From Steroidobacteraceae bacterium (GTDB taxonomy: Bacteria; Pseudomonadota; Gammaproteobacteria; Steroidobacterales; Steroidobacteraceae), in contig JAHCAN010000016.1 of assembly GCA_019634915.1 (NCBI GenBank), positions 1-64,000 on the forward strand: a stretch of 64,000 nucleotides of DNA, given 5' to 3'. Positions 45,644 through 56,034 of the stretch are shown one piece after another. The position numbers and the translations under genes were made by a program. How positions within the stretch are numbered: the stretch's first letter is position 1; each line of letters opens with the position of its first letter. Under the pieces are notes generated by a model, which saw nothing but the letters and a program-made list of their open reading frames with translations, made no database searches and was not told where the DNA came from.

Positions 45644-46735
45644 TCAGGCGCGCGCCGGCGCCGGCGTCGTCTTGCGCGCCGCCACTTCACGGATCAGCTC
45701 GACGGCGCTGCGCTCGCAGGGCGGCAGGTCGATGTCGGTCGTGCCGAGCGGCGTGACCCGATCGCCCCAGCGCACCAGGTGCGCGCACCAGGTCAGGCCG
45801 CCGCCGAACGCCGGCATCAGCACCCAGGCGCCCGGCTCGACACGCCCTTCCTCGACCGCCTCGCACAGACCCACCGGCACCGTCGCCGACGACATGTTCC
45901 CGTAGCGCTGCACGTTCGTGAACACGCGCGCCATCGGGATGCCGGCGCGTTTCGCGACCGCCTCGATGATCCTGAGATTCGCCTGGTGCGGAACCGCGAG
46001 CTGGACGTCGGCCGCGGTCAGCCCACGGCGCGCGAGCGCCGCGGCGCTCGCCTCGCTCATGCCGAGCACGGCGCGCTTGAAGATCTCCTGACCGTCGAAC
46101 TGCCAGGAGGTGAGGCCGTAGAGCTGGCCGCGGTTCGCATAGGCGCCGCCCATGCCGTGGATGCGCAGGATCTCGCGCGCCTCGCCGAAGCAGCCGAGCT
46201 TCTCGGCGAGCAGGCCCTCCTCATTGGCCGAGGCCTGCAGGACGACCGCCGCCGCGCCGTCGCCGAACAGCACCGCCACGTTGCGGTCGGTCCAGTCCAT
46301 GTAGGGCGAGATGATTTCGGCGCCGATCACCAGCGCATTCTTCACGACGCCGTTCCTGATCATCGACGTCGCCGCGGACAGCCCGTACAGGAAGCTCGTG
46401 CAGGCGGTGTTCAGGTCCATCGCGGCGCAGCCGGCCGCGCCGATGCGCTGCTGCAGGCCCGAGGCCATGTTCGGCACCTGGTCCTCGAAGCTGCAGGTGC
46501 CGAAGACGATCAGCTCGACGTCGCGGCCGGGGAGAGCGGCGCAGGCGAGCGCGCGCTCTGCGGCGACGTGCGCCATCTCGGCCATCGTCACGTGCGCGAT
46601 GCGCCGTTCGCGGATGCCGGTGCGGCTCGTGATCCACTCGTCGCTCGTGTCGAGCATGCCGGCGAGGTCCTGGTTCGACAGCACGGCGGGCGGCAGGCAC
46701 TTGCCCCAGCCGGTGATGGCAGCGTAGGTCGACAT
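45644..46735 (-). CDS. 3-oxoacyl-ACP synthase III-like enzyme (KAS III)
   Basis: 363 residues. The Cys-His-Asn triad of KAS III is C112 in LNTACTSFLYGLS, H250 in VPHQANLRIIEAV and N280 in RYGNMSSATVP. The fold is FabH-like throughout, but the gene is not in a fatty-acid synthesis cluster. Possible roles include priming or condensing for a specialised fatty acid or secondary metabolite, or a degradative thiolase-like step. A minus-strand TATGCT (46749-46744) lies 8 nt before the ATG, predicting a leaderless or near-leaderless mRNA. Confidence 0.9.
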   Translation of the reverse strand: MSTYAAITGWGKCLPPAVLSNQDLAGMLDTSDEWITSRTGIRERRIAHVTMAEMAHVAAERALACAALPGRDVELIVFGTCSFEDQVPNMASGLQQRIGAAGCAAMDLNTACTSFLYGLSAATSMIRNGVVKNALVIGAEIISPYMDWTDRNVAVLFGDGAAAVVLQASANEEGLLAEKLGCFGEAREILRIHGMGGAYANRGQLYGLTSWQFDGQEIFKRAVLGMSEASAAALARRGLTAADVQLAVPHQANLRIIEAVAKRAGIPMARVFTNVQRYGNMSSATVPVGLCEAVEEGRVEPGAWVLMPAFGGGLTWCAHLVRWGDRVTPLGTTDIDLPPCERSAVELIREVAARKTTPAPARA

Positions 46736-46835
46736 GGCCCGGCAGCATACGACGCAGGCGCCTGGCCCGCACCTGTCAGCCGTTTCCTACGGCGGTAAAG
46801 CCGCCCTCTGACTGCGCGGCGGTTGCGCCCGCGCC

Positions 46836-46920
46836 TACAGTGTCCACGCATGCCGGCGCCTTCGCCCCCCGTCGAGCGTCGGCCCCTCGGGCGCCTCCGC
46901 GCAAGCGGAGGCGTCTTTTT
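46836..46920 (+). ncRNA. Candidate small RNA in the KAS III-BON gap
   Basis: The 325-nt region 46736-47060 has no credible protein gene. It contains a plus-strand intrinsic terminator at 46892-46920 with no plus-strand gene before it. A TACAGT at 46836-46841 could be the -10, giving a transcript of about 70 nt from near 46848. A small hairpin, GGCGG TAAAG CCGCC, lies upstream at about 46791-46805. The -35 is weak. The rest, 46921-47060, leads into the BON gene with a good AGAGGAG; nothing else is visible. Confidence 0.45.
46892..46920 (+). terminator. Intrinsic terminator without an upstream protein gene
   Basis: CGCCTCCGC, loop GCAA, GCGGAGGCG, then TCTTTTT. Nine GC-rich base pairs with a GNRA-like tetraloop. 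The T run is only on the plus strand, so it cannot terminate the KAS III gene. Confidence 0.82.
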
Positions 46921-47060
46921 ATCTGCGGCGCGTTTCTGCGACACGTGGCCCGCACGCGCCGGACGTAGGACGGCGCCTCAAACCCGCCGCGCCGCGGATG
47001 ACAGCGGCTCCCGGGGGCCCGCGCGTAGCCTCGATGGCGTCGATTACAGAGGAGACGGCC

Positions 47061-47384
47061 ATGCACAACAAACTGATGCGCCACACCTGGCTCGTGATCG
47101 CCGGCAGCGCGCTGCTCGCGCTCGGCGCCTGCGCGGGCACCGGTCCGGAGAAGACCGTGGGCCAGTCGATCGACGACACGGTGCTCACCGCCAAGGTGAA
47201 GACCGCGCTGATCGAGGACAAGACGGTCAAGGCGCTCGACGTGAACGTCGAGACCAACATGGGGGTCGTGCAGCTCGCCGGATTCGCCGACAGCCGCGAG
47301 CAGATCGAGCGGGCCGGCGAGGTCGCGCGCGGCGTCGAGGGTGTCAAGTCCGTCAAGAACGACCTGCGCCTGAAAGGCGACTGA
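47061..47384 (+). CDS. BON-domain lipoprotein
   Basis: 107 residues after a strong AGAGGAG. Leader with lipobox LGAC ([20 protein letters not shown] then LGACAGTG). The BON domain (about 35-105) includes [20 protein letters not shown], a GxVxLxG turn (MGVVQLAGF) and [15 protein letters not shown] domains bind phospholipids and are common in envelope-stress proteins such as OsmY and DolP. It lies 11 nt before a DUF1328 membrane protein and upstream of a two-component kinase gene. Confidence 0.93.
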   Translation: MHNKLMRHTWLVIAGSALLALGACAGTGPEKTVGQSIDDTVLTAKVKTALIEDKTVKALDVNVETNMGVVQLAGFADSREQIERAGEVARGVEGVKSVKNDLRLKGD

Positions 47385-47395
47385 AAGGGACCGTC

Positions 47396-47560
47396 ATGCT
47401 GAGATATGCCGCGATTTTCTTCGTCATCGCACTCGTGGCGGCCGTGTTCGGCTTCGGCGGCATCGCCGCCGGGGCCGCGGGCATCGCCAAGATCCTGTTC
47501 TTCATTTTCCTGGTCGTGTTCGTCGTGACGCTGGTGCTGGGCCTGTTCCGGCGTACATAG
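47396..47560 (+). CDS. DUF1328 (YtjA-type) small membrane protein
   Basis: 54 residues: [20 protein letters not shown] then [20 protein letters not shown] and [14 protein letters not shown]. Two hydrophobic helices with a glycine-alanine turn and a basic C terminus match the DUF1328 family, which is stress-induced in several proteobacteria. GAAAGGGA precedes the ATG. It is shorter than many gene-length filters. It likely shares a transcript with the BON gene. Confidence 0.88.
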   Translation: MLRYAAIFFVIALVAAVFGFGGIAAGAAGIAKILFFIFLVVFVVTLVLGLFRRT

Positions 47561-47627
47561 CGACCCGCCCGGGCCGGCTGCCTGCTAGCATGGAGCCCGG
47601 CGGTCAACGGTACGGAGTCGGCGGGTA

Positions 47628-49043
47628 GTGGACAGTCACGGGCTGCCGTGGCGGCAGTATCGCAGCGTGCATCTCGATTTCTGGGATGGCCTGCGGCTGC
47701 TGCCCGGCTCGATCTGGCTGCCGATCGTCGCGATCTCGCTGCTCGGCCTCGGTGTGTTCGTGCTGAACGAATGGTCGGTCGATCGCATCCGCATCGCGGC
47801 CGAGAGCGTCAACCGCACGCTCGGCATGCAGAACGAGGTGATCGCGCTGCGCTCGCAGCTCGTCGACCTCGAGAGCGCGCAGCGCGGCTATCTGCTGACG
47901 ACCAACAGCCGCTACCTCGCACCCTACGAGAGCGCGCTGCCCGACCTGCAGGTGATCAGCGCGCGGCTGCGCTCGCTCGCCGCCAACGATGCCGAGGTGC
48001 TCGAGCACGTCACCCGCCTCGAGGAGCTGCGCGGCACGAAGATCGCCGAAGTCACCGCGTCGGTCTCGCTGACGCAGCGCGGCGATCGCGCCAACGCGAT
48101 GGCGATCCTGCGCACCGGCGAGGGCCGCAAGGTGATGGACCAGTTCCGCGAGCAGGCGCAGGCGCTGATCGAGCTGCTCGACACGCGCGTCGCCTCGCTG
48201 CGCGCCGAGCAGGCCCGCAGCCTGGTCATGTCGCGCTACGCGTTCGCCGCGCTCGCGCTGCTGACCTTCGCGCTGATCCTGCTGGTCGTGCGGCTGTTCG
48301 TCTCCGATTCGCTGCGCCGCGAGGAGCAGCGCTACGAGGAAGAACACGAGCGGCGGCGCCTCGAAGTGATCATCGAGGACCGCACGCGCGAGCTGTCGCG
48401 ACTCACGACCCACCTGCAGAGCGCCTCGGAGCAGGAGAAGGCCGACCTCGCGCGCGACCTGCACGATGAGCTCGGCGGCCTGCTGACCGCCGCGAACATG
48501 GACCTCGCGTGGCTGCAGGGCCGCTCGGTCACGATGGAGCAGGAGGTGCGTGACAAGCTCGACGAGCTGGTGCGCACGGTGACCGAGGCGATGCAGCTGA
48601 AGCGGCGCGTCGTCGAGAACCTGCGGCCGGCGCTGCTCGATCATTTCGGCCTGCCGACCGCGCTCGAGGCCTACTTCGACGAGACCTGCAAACGCGCCGG
48701 CCTGCAGTGCCGCACGACGATTCCCGACGAGATCGACCCGATACCGCAGGCGCTCGCGATCGCGCTGTTCCGCGTCGGCCAGGAGTCGCTGACCAACATC
48801 ATCCGGCATGCCAAGGCGCGCAACGTCGAGATGAGCTTCGCGGTCGAACCCGGGGGCTATCACCTGGTGATCGCCGACGACGGCATCGGCATCGATCCGG
48901 AACGCATGCGCAGCTCGCACGGCCTGTCCGGCATGCGCCACCGCATCGTCAGCCTGAATGGCAGCTTCGAGATCGACAGCAACCCGGGCCGGGGCACGCG
49001 GCTCGACGTGCTGGTGCCGTTCGCGTCGCCCGAGCCGCCGTGA
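47628..49043 (+). CDS. NarX/CHASE3-type sensor histidine kinase
   Basis: 471 residues from a GTG preceded by GGAG. TM1 (28-47) and TM2 (204-224) bracket a periplasmic CHASE3-like helical domain (about 55-195). A HisKA_3 domain follows with LARDLHDELGGLLTAANMDL and phosphorylatable H279. The HATPase domain has ESLTNIIRHAKARNVEM (N-box) and DDGIGI and HGLSGMRHRI. This class usually acts with NarL-type regulators; one lies convergent, 50 nt beyond the gene at 49056, and is the likely partner. Confidence 0.92.
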   Translation: MDSHGLPWRQYRSVHLDFWDGLRLLPGSIWLPIVAISLLGLGVFVLNEWSVDRIRIAAESVNRTLGMQNEVIALRSQLVDLESAQRGYLLTTNSRYLAPYESALPDLQVISARLRSLAANDAEVLEHVTRLEELRGTKIAEVTASVSLTQRGDRANAMAILRTGEGRKVMDQFREQAQALIELLDTRVASLRAEQARSLVMSRYAFAALALLTFALILLVVRLFVSDSLRREEQRYEEEHERRRLEVIIEDRTRELSRLTTHLQSASEQEKADLARDLHDELGGLLTAANMDLAWLQGRSVTMEQEVRDKLDELVRTVTEAMQLKRRVVENLRPALLDHFGLPTALEAYFDETCKRAGLQCRTTIPDEIDPIPQALAIALFRVGQESLTNIIRHAKARNVEMSFAVEPGGYHLVIADDGIGIDPERMRSSHGLSGMRHRIVSLNGSFEIDSNPGRGTRLDVLVPFASPEPP

Positions 49044-49055
49044 GCGGCGCGGCGG

Positions 49056-49532
49056 TCAGTGGCCGCCGCGCTGGAACTGCTCGAGCAGCGGCCGCACCTG
49101 CGAGAACTGCTGCATCTTGTCGAGGAAATGGTCGGCGCCGGCGTCCATGCAGCGCTGCTCGACGGTCGGCAGCGAATAGTTGGTGAGCACGACGATCAGC
49201 GGCTGCACGCGCGTGGCGAAGGCCTGGCGCGCGCGGCGGATCGCGGTGATGCCGCTGCCCTGCTTCAGCTCGACGTCGACGACCAGCGCGTCGTACTCGT
49301 TCGAGTCGATCAGCTCGATCGCTTCGCGCTCGGTTTCGGCGGTGCCGGTCACCTGCATGACGCCCGGCACGGTCAGCATGCCGATCATCCGGTCGCGCAG
49401 CAGCCGGGAGTCCTCGATCAGCAGGATGCGCAGCTCGCCGCCGGCCGTCGCGCGCGCGCCGGTCGCGCCGCGACCGGCGTACGTGGCCGCGCGTGGACCG
49501 GTCGATGGCGAAAAATGCGAGATCGATGGCAT
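49056..49532 (-). CDS. Single-domain response regulator (receiver only)
   Basis: 158 residues. The receiver domain (about 33-155) has IEDSRLLRDRM, phosphoacceptor D86 in LVVDVELKQGSG, Thr in VVLTNYS and Lys in HFLDKMQQF. The first 32 residues are a Gly/Ala/Arg-rich extension of unclear origin; no ATG is closer to the domain. No output domain is present. It starts 4 nt after the NarL-type regulator gene, suggesting phosphate-relay or sink function with the NarX-type kinase. Confidence 0.85.
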   Translation of the reverse strand: MPSISHFSPSTGPRAATYAGRGATGARATAGGELRILLIEDSRLLRDRMIGMLTVPGVMQVTGTAETEREAIELIDSNEYDALVVDVELKQGSGITAIRRARQAFATRVQPLIVVLTNYSLPTVEQRCMDAGADHFLDKMQQFSQVRPLLEQFQRGGH

Positions 49533-49536
49533 CGGC

Positions 49537-50175
49537 TTATTGCAGCAGGCTGTTCTTGATCGCGTAGTAGGTGATGTCGGCGTTGGTCTTCATGCCCATC
49601 TTGTCGAGGATCCGCGACCGGTAGGTGCTGACGGTCTTGACGCTCAGGAACAGCTTGTTCGCGATCTCGGTCACGGTCTTGCCCTCGGCGAGCTTGACGA
49701 AGATCTGGAACTCGCGTTCCGACAGCACGCCGTGGCGGGGCTGGTCGCCGTTGCCGTCGATGCCCGACAGCAGCAGGTCGGCGAGCTCGGGGCCCACGTA
49801 GCGGCTGCCGCGCGCGACCAGCCGCACCGCGCGCAGCAGCTCGGTGTCGTCGACGCCCTTGCTGATGAAGCCGTTGGCGCCGCCGCGCAGCACGTTGATG
49901 CCGAACTGCTTCTCCGGGTAGCCGCTCAGCACCAGCACGCCGACGCCCTCGTGGTGCGAGCGCACGTGCTTCAGCACGTCGAGGCCGGACATGTCGGGCA
50001 GCGACAGGTCGAGCAGCAGCAGGTTGCAGCTGTGCTCCTTCAGCGCCGCGATCACTTCCCGGCCGGTGCGGCATTCGGCGACCACGCGCAGGTCGGGCTG
50101 CGAGGAGATGATCTGTCGCAGACCGGCGCGCACGACCTGGTGGTCGTCGCCGATGATGATGCTGAACTGGGCCAT
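49537..50175 (-). CDS. NarL/FixJ-family response regulator
   Basis: 212 residues. Receiver domain with DD at the acidic pocket (GDDHQVVRAGL), D56 in LLLLDLSLPDMSG and Lys in GFISKGVDD. A LuxR-type helix-turn-helix (about 148-205) reads LSEREFQIFVKLAEGKTVTE and SVKTVSTYRSRILDKM. It probably binds DNA when phosphorylated, and pairs with the kinase at 47628. It is convergent with that gene rather than co-directional. Confidence 0.93.
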   Translation of the reverse strand: MAQFSIIIGDDHQVVRAGLRQIISSQPDLRVVAECRTGREVIAALKEHSCNLLLLDLSLPDMSGLDVLKHVRSHHEGVGVLVLSGYPEKQFGINVLRGGANGFISKGVDDTELLRAVRLVARGSRYVGPELADLLLSGIDGNGDQPRHGVLSEREFQIFVKLAEGKTVTEIANKLFLSVKTVSTYRSRILDKMGMKTNADITYYAIKNSLLQ

Positions 50176-50184
50176 TGCGCTCGC

Positions 50185-50382
50185 CTACCTGTCGTACAGC
50201 AGCCCCGCGATCGCACGCCGCGCCCGCTCCCAGGTCGTGGTGGTCACGGCCGCCGCGCGCTGGATCTCCCCGCGCGCCGCCGCCAGATGCCAGCGGGCCA
50301 GGCCGGAGCGGCGCGGGCCGGTCGAGTCTGTCCGAAGGCGCGCCTCGGGGCGTCCGAAACTGCTGTAGGAATTTTCCGACAT
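50185..50382 (-). CDS. Possible small protein upstream of the NarL-type regulator
   Basis: A 65-codon frame from an ATG at 50382, MSENSYSSFGRPEARLRTDS with a basic C-terminal helix ending WERARRAIAGLLYDR. It ends 9 nt before the regulator start on the same strand. The frame lacks a strong ribosome binding site. Composition and the helix look protein-like, but no family is recognised, so this is tentative. The remaining part of the gap, 50383-50508, holds nothing clear. Confidence 0.4.
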   Translation of the reverse strand: MSENSYSSFGRPEARLRTDSTGPRRSGLARWHLAAARGEIQRAAAVTTTTWERARRAIAGLLYDR

Positions 50383-50508
50383 CGCCACACCGATTCTCCG
50401 CTCGAGCCCGCCTCGGCAACTTAACCCGGCAGGGCGCCGCGGCACAGGGGCAGGGCGCGAGTGCCGCGCGTAGGACGCGGCTGACAGTGGCGCTCGTGCC
50501 GCCGCGCG

Positions 50509-51242
50509 TCAGGCGCCGGTGGCGGCCGCGGCCGCGCCGGCCTGCAGGCGGGCGCCGAGCCAGGCGGCAATCGCGACGATCTCGGCGCGACACACCTCGT
50601 GCTGCATCGGGTAGAGCTGCCACTCGACGCGATAGCCGAGCGAGACGAGCAGATCGCGCGACATCTCGCCGAGCACTGGCGGCAGCACCGGATCGGCGCT
50701 GCCGTGGCACATCAGGATCGGCAGGTCGCGGTTCGCGGCGCTCGCCTCGCCCGCCACCGTGTCGTGCAGCGGCAGGTAAGTGGACAGGCCCATCACGCCG
50801 CCGAGCCGCTGCGGGAAGCGCAGCGCCGTGTGCAGCGCGATTGCGCCGCCCTGCGAGAAGCCGGCCAGCACGATCTGCCGGCTCGCGACGCCGCGCGTGA
50901 TCTCGCGCTCGATCAGCGCGCCCACGCGGGCGGCGGATTCGCGCGTGCCGGCGGCATCCTGGCGGCCGGCTGCCGACAGTTCGCTGATGTCGTACCAGGC
51001 GCGCATCGGCATGCCGTTGTTGACCGTGACCGGCCGCACGGGCGCGTGCGGGAAAATGAAACGCAGCGGCGCGGCGGGCCGCAGTCGCAGCTCGGGCACG
51101 AGCGGCACGAAATCGTAGCCGTCGGCGCCGAGGCCGTGCAGCCAGATCACGCTGGCGCCTGCCGCCGACGCATCGGCCCCGGCGGGAACCAGCGTGACGC
51201 TGACCTCGTCGCGGTCCTCCGCGGTCTCGAGGCGCAGGCCGC

Positions 51243-51246
<4 letters not shown>
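50509..51246 (-). CDS. Carboxylesterase/phospholipase (alpha/beta hydrolase)
   Basis: 245 residues from a GTG that overlaps the hslU stop as GTGA. The catalytic triad is S131 in GFSQGG, D185 in GSADPVLP and H216 in [25 protein letters not shown] is the oxyanion-hole region of the EstB/acyl-protein thioesterase-type family. Such enzymes hydrolyse small esters or deacylate proteins; which is not evident. It is translated as part of the hslVU operon. Confidence 0.92.
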
Positions 51247-52606
<1,360 letters not shown>

Positions 52607-52607
<1 letters not shown>

Positions 52608-53149
52608 CACTTCAGCTCCTCGATCACGAGATTGCGGTTGGTGTAGATGCAGATGTCGGCGGCGATATCGAGCGCACGCTCGACGATCGCGCGGGCGTCG
52701 AGATCGGTGTTCCCGGCGAGCGCGCGCGCCGCGGCCTGCGCGAACGGCCCGCCCGAGCCGATCGCGACCAGGTCGTGCTCGGGCTCGATCACGTCGCCGT
52801 TGCCGGAGACGACGAACAGCTTGTCGCGGTCGCCGACCAGCAGCAGCGCCTCGAGGCGGCGCAGGTAGCGGTCGGAACGCCAGTCCTTCGCGATCTCGAT
52901 CGCCGCGCGGGTCAGGTTGCCGTGCTTCTCGAGCTTGCCCTCGAAGCGCTCGAACAGCGTGAACGCATCGGCCGTGCCGCCGGCAAAGCCGGCGAGCACC
53001 TTGCCGCCGCCGAGCGGGCGCACCTTGCGCGCATTGCCCTTCATCACCGTGTTGCCGAGCGTGACCTGCCCGTCGCCGCCGAGCGCGACGGCGCCGTTGC
53101 GGCGCACCCCGAGGATCGTGGTGCCGTGCGGATTCCAGATTTCACTCAT
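52607..53149 (-). CDS. hslV: HslV, proteasome-like protease subunit
   Basis: 180 residues. The mature protein begins at the catalytic threonine of [20 protein letters not shown] after removal of eight or nine residues. [17 protein letters not shown] and [12 protein letters not shown] are family signatures. With HslU it forms a two-ring protease for misfolded proteins. It starts 8 nt after the xerC stop. Confidence 0.96.
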
Positions 53150-53157
53150 CGAAAAGC

Positions 53158-54057
53158 CTACTTCCTGCGTGCGCGCGGGTGTGCAGCGTCGTAGATGCGG
53201 GCGAGATGCTGGAAATCAAGGTGTGTGTACACCTGTGTCGTTGAGATGTCGGCGTGGCCGAGAAGTTCCTGCACGCCGCGAAGATCCCGGCTGGATTCAA
53301 GGAGATGGGTTGCGAACGAATGCCGGAACAGGTGCGGATGGGCGTGCACGCCGAGCCCCTGGCGGCGCGCCCAGTACGCGACGCGCTGCTGCACGGCCCG
53401 CGCGCCGATCCGCGCCCCGCCGCGGCCGGTGAACACGGCCCGCTCGCCGACCCGGGCGAAGGTCGTGCGCGCGGCGAGCCAGGCGCGCAATGCCGCGATC
53501 GCGGGCCGGCCGACCGGCAGCACGCGGGTTTTGGCGCCCTTGCCGTGCACGCGCACCGTGCGGTCGCCGAGGTCGAGGTCGGTGAGGTCGAGCCCGACGA
53601 GTTCGGCGAGGCGCAGGCCCGACGAGTACGCGAGCTCCATCAGCGCGCGATCGCGCAGCGCGAGCGGATCGTCCGCCCCGATCGCCAGCAGCTGCGCGAC
53701 CTGGTCGACGTCGAGCGTGCCCGGCAGGCGCTTGCCGGCCTTGGGCGCCTTGATGTCGAGCGCGGGATTGGCCGCGATTGCTCCTTCGCGCACGAGGAAG
53801 GCGCAGAACGAGCGCACCGCCGAGAGCCGCCGCTGCACGCTGCGCGGCGCGAGCCCGGCGGCGTGCGAGCGCGCGGCGAACAGCCGCACGTGTTGCGAGT
53901 CGAGGCGCGCGAGGTCGGTGATGCGCTCGGTCTCGCAATAGCGCGCGAGCGCGGCGAGGTCACGCGCGTAGTTCGAGGACGTGTGCGGCGAGAGCCGCCG
54001 CTCGGTGGCCAGGTGTCGCCGGAAGCGCGCCAGCCAGTCAGCGATGGACGATGGCAT
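53158..54057 (-). CDS. xerC: XerC site-specific tyrosine recombinase
   Basis: 299 residues. The N-terminal SAM-like domain is followed by the catalytic set R149 (SSGLRLAEL), K173 (HGKGAK), H242 and R245 ([10 protein letters not shown]), H268 (LGHAD) and nucleophile Y277 (QVYTHLDF). XerC with XerD resolves chromosome dimers at dif. The gene lies in the conserved dapF-DUF484-xerC block and overlaps DUF484 by 20 nt. Confidence 0.96.
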   Translation of the reverse strand: MPSSIADWLARFRRHLATERRLSPHTSSNYARDLAALARYCETERITDLARLDSQHVRLFAARSHAAGLAPRSVQRRLSAVRSFCAFLVREGAIAANPALDIKAPKAGKRLPGTLDVDQVAQLLAIGADDPLALRDRALMELAYSSGLRLAELVGLDLTDLDLGDRTVRVHGKGAKTRVLPVGRPAIAALRAWLAARTTFARVGERAVFTGRGGARIGARAVQQRVAYWARRQGLGVHAHPHLFRHSFATHLLESSRDLRGVQELLGHADISTTQVYTHLDFQHLARIYDAAHPRARRK

Positions 54058-54742
54058 CCGCGATCAGCTCGCCCATGCGGGCGAGGAACTCGGTGCTCAT
54101 GCCCGGATGGAAGCGTTCGCGGTCATGGCTGCCGAGCGCCAGCAGGCCGATCGAGCCATGCTCGCCGAGCGGCACGAGCGCGACCGAGCCGATCTCGCCG
54201 GCGTCGGCGCCGAACAGGAACTGGCGCTGCGTGTCACGCACCTGGCCGCAGCGCGGCTTGCCGCTCGAGAACAGACCCTCGAACGAGCGCAGGTTCGCGT
54301 CGTCGGGCGGCACCGCGCGCAGGAAGCGCTCGGGCATCTCGAAGCCCGCGCCGTGGCCGTTGGTCAGGATCAGCGTGGAGTGGAAGGCGTCGAAGTCCTC
54401 GCGCAGGCTCGCCTCGATCTGCTCGGCCATCTGCTGGCGCGACGTGGCGCGCAGCAGCCGGCGCGTGAACTGCTGGATCTTCGCCGACAGCGCGTCGTTC
54501 GCGCGCGCGACCGCGACGAATTCGGCGAGCTTGCCCTCGAGCTCGGCCTGGCGCTCGCGCAGCACTTCGACCTGGCGCTCGACCAGCGAGATCGTGGTCG
54601 CCGAACGCGCGTGCGGCAGGCGCATGCGCGCGAGGATCGCCTGGTGGCGCTCGAAGAAGTCGGGATTCAGCTGCAGGTAGCGGGCGAGCGCTTCCTCGTC
54701 GATCGCATCGGTGGCGAGGCCCCGGGCTTCACTCGTTGTCAT
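54038..54742 (-). CDS. DUF484 (GAF-like) protein
   Basis: 234 residues from the ATG at 54742, coupled to dapF by ATGA. It starts with a helical region ALARYLQLNPDFFERHQAIL and a coiled coil (SLVERQVEVLRERQAELEGK), followed by a GAF-like domain (about 95-230) with SVALVPLGEHGSIGLLALG. DUF484 genes are conserved between dapF and xerC, but no function is known. The open frame upstream of 54742 is a dapF shadow. Confidence 0.9.
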   Translation of the reverse strand: MTTSEARGLATDAIDEEALARYLQLNPDFFERHQAILARMRLPHARSATTISLVERQVEVLRERQAELEGKLAEFVAVARANDALSAKIQQFTRRLLRATSRQQMAEQIEASLREDFDAFHSTLILTNGHGAGFEMPERFLRAVPPDDANLRSFEGLFSSGKPRCGQVRDTQRQFLFGADAGEIGSVALVPLGEHGSIGLLALGSHDRERFHPGMSTEFLARMGELIADAIVHR

Positions 54743-55575
54743 GTGTCGATCTCCACGCTCCCCGCGAAAGATACTTCGGCCGGACCCGTGAGCCAAATAT
54801 TCGTGCCGGGCCCGGGCCAGTCGATCGTCAGCTCGCCGCCGGCGACGCGCACTTCGACGCGCTCGTCGAGCCGGCCGTGCCGCCGCCCGACCGCGACCGC
54901 CGCACAGGCGCCGGTGCCGCAGGCGAGCGTCTCGCCGGTGCCGCGCTCGTACACGCGCAGCACGATGTGGCCGCGGTCGACGATTTCCATGAAGCCGACG
55001 TTGACGCGCTTCGGGAAGCGCGGATGGCGCTCGATCGCCGGCCCCAGCCGGTCGACCGGCGCGGCGGCGGCCGACGCGACGGTGAGCACCGCATGCGGAT
55101 TGCCCATCGACACCGCGCCGATCTCGACTTCGCTGCCGGCGACGTCGAGCGGATAGACGTGCGCCTCGGACGTCGCATCGAAGGGCAGCGACGCCGGCGT
55201 GAAATCGGGCACGCCCATGTCGACCGAGACGTTGCCGCCCGTCCCGACGCGCGCGCGCACGAGGCCGCCCGGGCTGTCCATCGCGACCTCGCCGGCCGTG
55301 GCGCGGCCCTGCTGCACGAGCAGCGCCGCGATGCAGCGCGCGCCGTTGCCGCATTGCTCGACCTCGTGGCCGTCGGCATTGAAGATGCGGTAGTAGACCG
55401 AGGTGCCGTCGCGGCGCGGCGGCTCGAGCATCAGCGCCTGGTCGAAGCCGATGCCCTTGTGCCGGTCGGCGAGCCGGCGCAACTCCGCGGCCGACGGCGG
55501 CTGGGCGCCGGCGGCGGCATCGAACACGACGAAGTCGTTGCCGAGGCCGTGCATTTTCGTGAACTCGATGCGCAT
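54739..55575 (-). CDS. dapF: Diaminopimelate epimerase (DapF)
   Basis: 278 residues. The two catalytic cysteines are C75 in ADGHEVEQCGNGARC and C219 in LACGTGACAAVAVG. It interconverts LL- and meso-diaminopimelate, for lysine and peptidoglycan synthesis. It starts MRIEFTKMHGLGNDFVVFDA. The upstream open frame includes the CoA-binding gene in another frame. Stop overlaps DUF484 as ATGA. Confidence 0.97.
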   Translation of the reverse strand: MRIEFTKMHGLGNDFVVFDAAAGAQPPSAAELRRLADRHKGIGFDQALMLEPPRRDGTSVYYRIFNADGHEVEQCGNGARCIAALLVQQGRATAGEVAMDSPGGLVRARVGTGGNVSVDMGVPDFTPASLPFDATSEAHVYPLDVAGSEVEIGAVSMGNPHAVLTVASAAAAPVDRLGPAIERHPRFPKRVNVGFMEIVDRGHIVLRVYERGTGETLACGTGACAAVAVGRRHGRLDERVEVRVAGGELTIDWPGPGTNIWLTGPAEVSFAGSVEIDT

Positions 55576-55592
55576 GCGGCGAGCGTACCGGA

Positions 55593-56018
55593 TCAGAGCG
55601 CGGAGCGGTCGCGGTAGAGGCAGCGATCCATCACCGTGAAGATCCCGGCGGCCTGCGCCCTGGCCGCGGCCGCGTGGTCGATCACGCCGTCCTGCAGCCA
55701 CAGCGCCGGCATGCCGAGCCGGATGCAGTCCTCGACGATCGCCGCGACGTGTTCGGGCCGGCGGAACACGTCGACGATGTCGGGCTTCACGCCCGCGCCG
55801 AGCACGTCGCCGAGATGATCGAGATCGGGTACCGCGCGCTCGCCGAGCACTTCGCTCGTGCCGGGAGTGACCGGCACGATCCGGTAGCCGAAGCCCTGCA
55901 ACGAGCGGGCGACGCGGTGGCTCGGCCGGTCCGGGTTTGCCGACAGGCCGACGATCGCGATCGTCTTCGCGCTGCGCAGCAGCCGGTCGATCGCGGCGCG
56001 ATCGGGATTCGTGAACAT
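55593..56018 (-). CDS. CoA-binding domain protein (YccU-like)
   Basis: 141 residues. The Rossmann-like motif AIVGLSANPDRPSHRVARSL is the CoA-binding family start, followed by the GYRIVPVTPGTSEVLGERAV and PALWLQDGVIDHAAAARAQA segments. YccU-type proteins bind CoA; no activity is known. It is divergent from the ferredoxin reductase-like gene with only 16 nt between the start codons, each preceded by a -10-like hexamer. Confidence 0.87.
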   Translation of the reverse strand: MFTNPDRAAIDRLLRSAKTIAIVGLSANPDRPSHRVARSLQGFGYRIVPVTPGTSEVLGERAVPDLDHLGDVLGAGVKPDIVDVFRRPEHVAAIVEDCIRLGMPALWLQDGVIDHAAAARAQAAGIFTVMDRCLYRDRSAL

Positions 56019-56034
56019 CCGTATAGTCTACGGC
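56019..56034. promoter_or_regulatory. 16-bp divergent gap with overlapping, reciprocal -10 elements
   Basis: The gap CCGTATAGTCTACGGC holds TATAGT on the plus strand (56022-56027) and TAGACT on the minus strand (56030-56025). Each is 6-7 nt before the start codon it faces. The core is a near-palindrome, CCGTA TAGTC TACGG. Both genes would then be transcribed leaderless from starts about 18 bp apart. Confidence 0.6.

Noticed and set aside
46823..47395. Plus-strand frame extending the DUF1328 gene upstream
   Set aside because: It crosses the terminator and the BON gene in another frame; only the last 54 codons from 47396 look like protein.
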